A stretch of DNA of 5,022 bases from the NCBI GenBank assembly GCA_018830925.1, contig JAHJRK010000371.1:1-5022 (forward strand), in the 5' to 3' direction. Under the pieces are notes generated by a model. It searched no databases, was not told the origin of the DNA, and saw only the letters and a list, made by a program, of their open reading frames with translations. This document shows, piece by piece, positions 1-4,437 of this stretch. The position numbers and the translations under genes were made by a program. Every line of letters starts with the position of its first letter. The first letter of the stretch is position 1. Source of the DNA: Pseudomonadota bacterium. GTDB taxonomy: Bacteria; Desulfobacterota; Desulfobacteria; Desulfobacterales; RPRI01.

Positions 1-474
1 ATAGAAGAAAAACAGACAGTAAGAATTGGACTTGATGATTTTGCCCTGAGGCTTCTCGGCCCTCTTGACCGGATTGAATCCCCTCTTACCGGAAAACAGA
101 TGAAGCAAAACAGTTCCCAGATCGTTTTGAAACGCGGCGGCAGGAAGGCTGATCTCCTTTCTCCTGTCAGCGGAGTTGTTACTGATGTCAATCCGCGGAT
201 TAGAGAGGATGGAAGCCTTGCCAATAAGAATCCCTATACCGACGGGTGGCTTGTGAGGCTCCATTCTGAAAATTTGAGAAATGAACTTAAAGATCTTTAT
301 ATAGGTCCCGAAACAAAGGAGTTCATGGAAAAAGAGGTTGGGCTTCTTTACGACGTTATTGAGGAATCGGGAGGGCTTTTAAATACCGACGGTGGGTATC
401 TCGGTGAAGATATATATGGAAAGATGCCGCAGATAGGCTGGGAAAAATTAACAGGGCTTTTTCTCCACACCTGA
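1..474 (+). CDS. GcvH-like lipoyl-fold protein, 5'-truncated by the window edge
   Basis: The reading frame is open from base 1 to a TGA at 472-474, giving 157 codons; the true start lies upstream. An internal ATG at 100 would cut into the conserved domain and is not the start. The fragment matches the glycine-cleavage H-protein fold: a GLDDFALRLLG segment (residues 10-20 of the fragment), a hairpin ending in SPVSGVV (54-60) followed by VN, then NPYTDGWLVRL (77-87). In true H proteins a lysine seven residues before the S/A of (S/A)PVSG carries lipoate and shuttles aminomethyl groups between P, T and L proteins. Here that position is glycine (G47), with lysines only at 44 and 49. A tail of about 50 residues follows the usual H-protein end near residue 109. 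It is therefore probably not a working glycine-cleavage carrier. H-protein paralogues occur near Hdr-type genes in sulfate reducers, which fits the hdrA-like gene nearby, but its role is unknown. It converges on the archaemetzincin gene. Confidence 0.8.
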   Translation: MEEKQTVRIGLDDFALRLLGPLDRIESPLTGKQMKQNSSQIVLKRGGRKADLLSPVSGVVTDVNPRIREDGSLANKNPYTDGWLVRLHSENLRNELKDLYIGPETKEFMEKEVGLLYDVIEESGGLLNTDGGYLGEDIYGKMPQIGWEKLTGLFLHT

Positions 475-484
475 TGTGTTTTGT

Positions 485-503
485 TTTTGGATCACCTCCA
501 AAA
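485..503. terminator. Hairpin in convergent spacer, possible terminator part
   Basis: Perfect 7-bp inverted repeat, TTTTGGA (485-491) and TCCAAAA (497-503), with a 5-nt loop, 11 nt after the GcvH-like stop codon. The stem is A/T-rich and no clean T-run follows on either strand. It could help end transcription or protect a 3' end, but the evidence is structural only. Confidence 0.25.
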
Positions 504-527
504 GAGTTGGTGCTCCAGGACCCCTTT

Positions 528-561
528 CTCCCAACTAATTGGGAGAAGAACCTATTTTTTT
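528..561 (+). terminator. Candidate terminator hairpin between convergent genes
   Basis: Perfect 7-bp stem, CTCCCAA (528-534) and TTGGGAG (539-545), with a 4-nt CTAA loop. A run of seven T (555-561) follows after a 9-nt gap on the + strand. The T-run is further from the stem than in a textbook intrinsic terminator, so the call is tentative. The hairpin would end the GcvH-like transcript. It overlaps the stop codon of the archaemetzincin gene (535-537, - strand); in that direction no T-run follows. Confidence 0.4.
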
Positions 562-1101
562 AATCTCATCTTCCAGAAGAATTTTGCAATATCTGCAAAG
601 CTGGTCCGACTTCCGGTCAACATCAAGTTCCGTCCGGCAGTAATGCATTATGCATGTATGTTCCCTGCAGTGACGCAGACTGAAGGTATGTCCGAGTTCA
701 TGTATTGCCTCCTTGACTATTCTTTGGATATAAGAATCATTTATGCGCGCTGATAAAAAGGAGTCTTTAAGCCTGTATGTCGAAACAATGCAGGTTCTTC
801 CTCCAAGCTGCGCTTCCCCGTACACATGCGTCAGAATAGGAATAAAAAGATCTACATCCGTGATTGCAAGAACTTTGAGTGCAAAGGAAGGGGCGCAGCT
901 TTCAAGTTTTTCAAGAATCGAGGTTGAATAAAACTGGTTTCGTCCCGAATCGAAAGCAAAGCCTACATTTTCAAGAACAGGTAAAATCCTTGCCGGGAAA
1001 CCGAAAATGCGGCTTATTCCCTTTTCAACAGATTCGGCTATTTCAGCATCGAAATTGCCGATCGGAGATATAACAATGCTATGTCCGGAGTATATGTTCA
1101 A
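535..1101 (-). CDS. Archaemetzincin-type zinc metalloprotease
   Basis: A 188-residue protein with the archaemetzincin signature. HELGHTFSLRHC (134-145) supplies three zinc-binding histidines (H134, H138, H144) and the general base E135. C145 and C150 follow, then M152 as the likely Met-turn residue, then a CRYC pair (C169, C172). In the family these four cysteines hold a second, structural zinc. The N-terminus, with a hydrophobic strand leading to SPIG, also fits. Archaemetzincins are small soluble peptidases (assigned to MEROPS M54) of poorly known physiological substrate. No signal peptide or membrane segment is visible, so it should be cytoplasmic. The start is TTG at 1101-1099, 13 nt after the regulator's stop; there is no ATG or GTG further up before an in-frame stop, and the Shine-Dalgarno match is weak, suggesting translational coupling. 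Oddities: the usual glycine of HExxHxxGxxH is serine (S141, codon AGT), and there is an extra cysteine, C155, just after the Met-turn. Confidence 0.88.
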   Translation of the reverse strand: MNIYSGHSIVISPIGNFDAEIAESVEKGISRIFGFPARILPVLENVGFAFDSGRNQFYSTSILEKLESCAPSFALKVLAITDVDLFIPILTHVYGEAQLGGRTCIVSTYRLKDSFLSARINDSYIQRIVKEAIHELGHTFSLRHCREHTCIMHYCRTELDVDRKSDQLCRYCKILLEDEIKKIGSSPN

Positions 1102-1114
1102 GCTTATCTTGTGA

Positions 1115-2455
1115 TCAGAGTTTTTCTATTTTGTAACGTTTGATTTTGCCGTAGAGAGTGGACCGGTCAATTCCAAGTGTTTTAGCAGCTTTTGATATGT
1201 TCCATCCGTTTTCCTGAAGCATCCTGCTGATGTGCACCTTTTCAACTCCTTCGAGCGTGTTGTCCGATGAAATACAAATCTCACCGGGCCGGAAAATGGG
1301 CAGATCTCCAGGAAGGATTTTTCTTTTTTTGGCTATAACCACAGATCTTTCTATGGCGTTTTCAAGCTCTCTGACATTTCCGGGCCATTCGTAAAGCATC
1401 ATTTCATCCATGGCCTCACGGCTTATCTGGTCTATCTGCCTGTTGGTCTCCTGCGAAAAACGAAGAAGAAAATGCTCGGCCAGAAGGGGAATATCCTCTT
1501 TCCTTTCGCTTAAGGAAGGCATTTTAAATGAAATGACATTCAGCCGGTAATAAAGGTCTTCCCTGAAAACCCCCGCTTTTATTGCTTCCTGAAGATTCCT
1601 GTTTGTGGCAGCTATTACTCTGAAATCGGCTTCCATAGGCTGGGTGCCGCCAACCCTGTAAAATATCCGGTCTTCAAGGACCCGTAAAAGGTCGATCTGC
1701 ATTCTCATGCTGATTTCACCAATTTCATCCAGAAAGAGCGTTCCTTGATGAGCCATTTCAAGCCGCCCTTTTTTTGTCGATTTGGCGTCGGTAAATGCAC
1801 CTTTTTGATATCCGAAAAGTTCGCTTTCCATCAGGTGCTCAGGAATTGCCCCGCAGTTTACTATGACAAAAGGGCCGTGGCATCTGGGACTGTGGGAGTG
1901 AATCGCTTTTGCGGCAAGGCCTTTTCCCGTGCCTGTTTCACCTGTTATAAGAATAGTGGAATTAGTGGAAGCAACGTTCTGAATGAGTTCAAATACTTCC
2001 TGCATAACCCGTGATTGCCCGATCAGGCTTTCAAATCTTGTTCTTTCCTTATATTGCTCCTTCAGATAAAGATTCTCCTTTGCCTGAGCCTGATTATCCA
2101 GGATTTTTTCAATAAGAACCCCGAGTTCATGAGGATCAAAAGGCTTTAAAAGGTAGTCATATGCCCCGTTTTTGATGGCTTCGATCGCGGTCTGTATGGA
2201 ACCGTAAGCTGTAATCATAACTATTGCTATATCAGGATCATTCTCCTTAACCGCTTTTAAGACTTCAAGCCCGCTGATTCCTTCCATCTTGATGTCGACC
2301 AGAAGTATATCAAATCGTGTCTCTTTAATTCTCTCAAGGGCGGCTTCACCACTTGGCGCAGTTTGAACTTCGTGACCATCCCGCTGAAGCCAACCGGCAA
2401 GTGATTCCCTCATAATCAGTTCGTCGTCAACAACAAGTATCCTGGCTCTGTTCAT
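1115..2455 (-). CDS. Sigma-54-dependent response regulator (NtrC/AtoC family)
   Basis: A 446-residue transcription activator with the full three-domain layout. The receiver domain (about 5-118) has acidic residues D10, D11 and E12, phospho-acceptor D54, T82 and K104. The AAA+ sigma-54 activator domain (about 143-372) has Walker A GETGTGKG (172-179), Walker B TLFLDEIGE (239-247), the conserved stretch FREDLYYRLNV (297-307) and WPGNVREL (357-364). A C-terminal Fis-type helix-turn-helix (about 401-443) contains ISKAAKTLGIDRSTLY. Phosphorylation of D54 would promote oligomerisation; ATP hydrolysis then remodels RNA polymerase-sigma54 at a distant promoter. The sigma-54 contact loop reads GAFTDA (219-224) instead of GAFTGA, a variant seen in other family members. 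The start ATG at 2455-2453 has a GGAG Shine-Dalgarno six bases upstream. It lies 31 nt after the kinase gene, its probable partner. The target promoter is not evident in this window. Confidence 0.95.
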   Translation of the reverse strand: MNRARILVVDDELIMRESLAGWLQRDGHEVQTAPSGEAALERIKETRFDILLVDIKMEGISGLEVLKAVKENDPDIAIVMITAYGSIQTAIEAIKNGAYDYLLKPFDPHELGVLIEKILDNQAQAKENLYLKEQYKERTRFESLIGQSRVMQEVFELIQNVASTNSTILITGETGTGKGLAAKAIHSHSPRCHGPFVIVNCGAIPEHLMESELFGYQKGAFTDAKSTKKGRLEMAHQGTLFLDEIGEISMRMQIDLLRVLEDRIFYRVGGTQPMEADFRVIAATNRNLQEAIKAGVFREDLYYRLNVISFKMPSLSERKEDIPLLAEHFLLRFSQETNRQIDQISREAMDEMMLYEWPGNVRELENAIERSVVIAKKRKILPGDLPIFRPGEICISSDNTLEGVEKVHISRMLQENGWNISKAAKTLGIDRSTLYGKIKRYKIEKL

Positions 2456-2486
2456 AAAAATCTCCGTAGATGTGAGAAGTTTAAGA

Positions 2487-4019
2487 TTAATGCCTGAGTG
2501 GAAGATCTATTTTGAAAGTAGTCCCTTTTCCGATTTTTGAATCAACGTGTATGGTGCCGCCGTGATCCTGAACAATTCCGTACGTGAGGGAAAGGCCCAG
2601 CCCTACGCCTTTTCCCTGTTTTTTTGTGGTAAAAAAAGGCTCGAAAATCATGGTAAAGTTCTCTTGAGGAATTCCTACTCCGGTATCTTGAAATTTGGCA
2701 ATAACCCTTCTTGTCTTGGGAAAGTACTTTGTTGCAATTGTCAGAACACCTTTCCCTTTGGATTCGACAGACTCAACCGCATTAGATACCAGGTTCATAA
2801 TAACCTGCTGGAGCTGATCTTCTGAACCGACTATATCGGGCAGATACTTATCAAGCCGGTATTGGATTTTGACATTGTTAATCTTGAGAAGATTTGAATT
2901 TAAAAAAAGAGTATGCTCAATTAGATTGTTCAGGTTTAACGGCTTAAGCTCCATCTTGTTCTGCCTTGAGAATGCAAGAAGGTAGGATACAATCCGGCTG
3001 GTTCGCCTGGTTTCGTTCTCCATAAGATCAAGATAGCGTGAAAATTCCACCATCTCTTTTTTGCCGACGGGAGTTTCCCCGATTATGCGTTTAATAAGGA
3101 GGATAAGGTTTAAAATGCCCGCGATGGGATTGTTGATTTCATGAACCACAGACGCGGAAAGCTTGCCGAGGGAAGCCATTTTATCCTTGTGGATGAGCTT
3201 TTCGTGGGTTTCCTTGAGCTGCCTTGTACGTTCCTCAACCATCTTCTCGAGGCGCCTTGTTATCTCCTCTTCTTCTTCCATTCGCTTTGTTATATCACGG
3301 CCGATATGAATGAATTTTGAGATCTTTCCGCCCTTTTCCCATACGGGATATACATTAACCTCGATATGATGAATCTTGTTATGATGGCCCTTTGTCGTCC
3401 TTACCTGCCGGACCGGCCTTTTGGTGCGTATAACCTCCATAAGGGGACAGGCCGGGTCACTGTTCATGCAGTCAATGGAACTTCTTTTACGAACTTCGTA
3501 ACATTTGCGGCCTATAACCTCATTTCGTAAGCGGCCTATGTTGTTCAGGAAGGCTTCATTGGCATCCAGTATGGTTATATCAGGTGAAATGACAGATATA
3601 TAATCCTGGATTCCGTTTAAAATGGTCTCCATGGCTTTGTTCTGTTCTCTCAGCTTTCGTTCTTCCTGGCCTATCGCCTTCCAGAAAATTTCAAAAACAT
3701 GATATGAAAGTATGCGGATGCGTGTTGGTCTTGTTGCGAGAATATCTTCAAGGATAACCGTTTCCGGCCTTAAAATTATTATGAGATGAATGCTGTATCG
3801 GGGATCATAAAGGTCGTGGTAGTCATCGACTGTAATGAGTCCTTGCTTTTTCGCAAGCAACATGCCGGGTCTTTCAGGATTAGGATCAGCAACCGCAATG
3901 ATAGGGGTAAAAACACCTTCTTGTTCCAAATCGAAGGTGGTTTTTTCCAGAAGTTCTTTGCATAAAGCACCGCCACCTACAAGCGCTATATTGATAATGG
4001 AAGGTATGTTATCCGTCAT
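2487..4019 (-). CDS. Cytoplasmic sensor histidine kinase: Rossmann-like domain, PAS, HisKA, HATPase
   Basis: A 510-residue kinase without transmembrane segments. Residues 8-115 look like a nucleotide-binding Rossmann fold: a hydrophobic strand into a glycine-rich turn (IALVGGGALCKELL, 11-24), then IIAVADPNPERPG (40-52) ending in an acidic residue as in NAD(P)-binding dehydrogenase-like domains, then HLIIILRP (78-85). A short charged linker leads to a PAS domain (about 131-245) with C173, C184 and C191 plus H212, H213, H217 and H218. A charged, probably coiled-coil helix (246-280) follows. The catalytic core has the phospho-acceptor H293 in VVHEINNP, the N box NLVSNAVES (409-417), G1 DTGVGI (445-450), F box FEPFFTTK (459-466) and G2 GKGVGLGLSL (469-478), all intact. 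It should autophosphorylate and pass phosphate to the regulator encoded 31 nt downstream. The signal is unknown; a cytoplasmic redox or nucleotide signal is inferred. The ATG at 4019-4017 has AGGA about 10 nt upstream. Confidence 0.93.
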   Translation of the reverse strand: MTDNIPSIINIALVGGGALCKELLEKTTFDLEQEGVFTPIIAVADPNPERPGMLLAKKQGLITVDDYHDLYDPRYSIHLIIILRPETVILEDILATRPTRIRILSYHVFEIFWKAIGQEERKLREQNKAMETILNGIQDYISVISPDITILDANEAFLNNIGRLRNEVIGRKCYEVRKRSSIDCMNSDPACPLMEVIRTKRPVRQVRTTKGHHNKIHHIEVNVYPVWEKGGKISKFIHIGRDITKRMEEEEEITRRLEKMVEERTRQLKETHEKLIHKDKMASLGKLSASVVHEINNPIAGILNLILLIKRIIGETPVGKKEMVEFSRYLDLMENETRRTSRIVSYLLAFSRQNKMELKPLNLNNLIEHTLFLNSNLLKINNVKIQYRLDKYLPDIVGSEDQLQQVIMNLVSNAVESVESKGKGVLTIATKYFPKTRRVIAKFQDTGVGIPQENFTMIFEPFFTTKKQGKGVGLGLSLTYGIVQDHGGTIHVDSKIGKGTTFKIDLPLRH

Positions 4020-4079
4020 TGGAATGAGTTCCTGGTTGACAAATAGTGTTAAGTCCTAAACGCAAATTTGAGAAATTTC

Positions 4080-4107
4080 GAATATCGAATATAGAATATA
4101 GAATATC
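4080..4107. repeat. Heptamer tandem repeat GAATATM x4
   Basis: Four contiguous 7-bp units: GAATATC (4080-4086), GAATATA (4087-4093), GAATATA (4094-4100) and GAATATC (4101-4107). Only the last base varies. It begins about 60 bp upstream of the kinase start codon, so it could lie in that operon's promoter or leader. Confidence 0.9.
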
Positions 4108-4116
4108 GCCTTACTT

Positions 4117-4165
4117 GGTTTCCGGTCTCTGGTCTCTCGTTTTTGGTTTCAGGTTACCGGCTGCT
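4117..4165. repeat. Degenerate heptamer repeat GGTYTCY
   Basis: Seven successive 7-bp units in phase: GGTTTCC, GGTCTCT, GGTCTCT, CGTTTTT, GGTTTCA, GGTTACC and GGCTGCT. Two are identical and the outer ones are diverged. The tract starts only 9 bp after the GAATATM array and has the same period but an unrelated unit. Confidence 0.75.
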
Positions 4166-4206
4166 TGAGCCGTTTAAGCCGCTTGAACCCTTGAACCCCC
4201 GAATCC
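4163..4206. repeat. Degenerate 9-bp repeat, consensus GCTTGAACC
   Basis: Five successive units: GCTTGAGCC (4163-4171), GTTTAAGCC (4172-4180), GCTTGAACC (4181-4189), CTTGAACC (4190-4197, one base short) and CCCGAATCC (4198-4206). It directly follows the GGTYTCY tract and overlaps its last unit by three bases. Confidence 0.7.
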
Positions 4207-4221
4207 TTTTTTGCCTTTGCA

Positions 4222-4249
4222 ACTATCCACTATTCGCTATAACTATCAC
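4222..4249. repeat. Heptamer repeat ACTATYC
   Basis: ACTATCC (4222-4228), ACTATTC (4229-4235), then the diverged GCTATAA (4236-4242) and an ACTATCA copy (4242-4248) slipped by one base. Two further copies, ACTATCT (4321-4327) and ACTATAT (4328-4334), occur about 75 bp downstream and overlap the candidate promoter -10 region. Confidence 0.65.
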
Positions 4250-4306
4250 GATTAAACACCTGATTCAAGGCCAAAATATTTACCTCTTTTTGACGTTTAT
4301 TTTTTC

Positions 4307-4335
4307 TTGACTAGGTGCTGACTATCTACTATATG
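4307..4335 (+). promoter_or_regulatory. Candidate sigma-70-type promoter for the hdrA-like gene
   Basis: TTGACT (4307-4312) and TATATG (4330-4335) are separated by 17 bp, a good match to the -35/-10 consensus. A start near 4342 would leave a leader of roughly 95 nt. The -10 element lies inside two copies of the ACTATNN heptamer, so the match could be a by-product of the repeat in an A/T-rich spacer. No operator was recognised. Confidence 0.4.
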
Positions 4336-4425
4336 CCTCATGAAAGAAATAAATAATATTCATTAAATGTATTCTGTACGATATATAAATAATAAAATGA
4401 AGTTGCTGGTAACTGACAAAGGAAT

Positions 4426-4431
4426 AAGGAG
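4426..4431 (+). promoter_or_regulatory. Shine-Dalgarno site of the hdrA-like gene
   Basis: AAGGAG lies six bases before the ATG at 4438. This strong site fixes the start 59 codons upstream of the in-frame UGA, and argues that the segment before the UGA is translated as part of this gene. Confidence 0.85.
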
Positions 4432-4437
4432 TATCGC

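Larger units (their letters stand above)
4020..4437. other. Divergent intergenic region between kinase and hdrA-like gene
   Basis: This 418-bp spacer separates two divergent genes and should hold both promoters. Much of its middle (4080-4249) is short tandem repeats, listed separately. I found no convincing sigma-54 promoter (GG-N10-GC with the usual flanks) on either strand, and no convincing -35/-10 pair for the leftward kinase operon. A rightward sigma-70-like pair sits at 4307-4335. A small inverted AAATTT motif (4065-4070 and 4073-4078) lies at the left edge of the repeats. No RNA gene or supported ORF was recognised. Confidence 0.7.

Noticed and set aside
481..1073. Open frames on the + strand across the archaemetzincin gene
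   Set aside because: They lie opposite a gene with an intact zinc-protease signature and show no recognisable domains; they are antisense shadows.
1745..2014. An 89-codon open frame opposite the response regulator
   Set aside because: It is antisense to the highly conserved AAA+ core, so its openness follows from the real gene's codon pattern.
4036..4064. TTGACA at 4036-4041 as a rightward -35 element
   Set aside because: No acceptable -10 hexamer lies 16-18 bp downstream, and it is about 400 bp from the gene it would serve.
4080..4249. CRISPR array
   Set aside because: The units are 7-9 bp and contiguous, with no 20-40 bp repeats or unique spacers.
4020..4437. Sigma-54 promoter in the divergent spacer
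   Set aside because: GG and GC pairs at 10-bp spacing with TGGC/TTGC flanks were sought on both strands; none fits.
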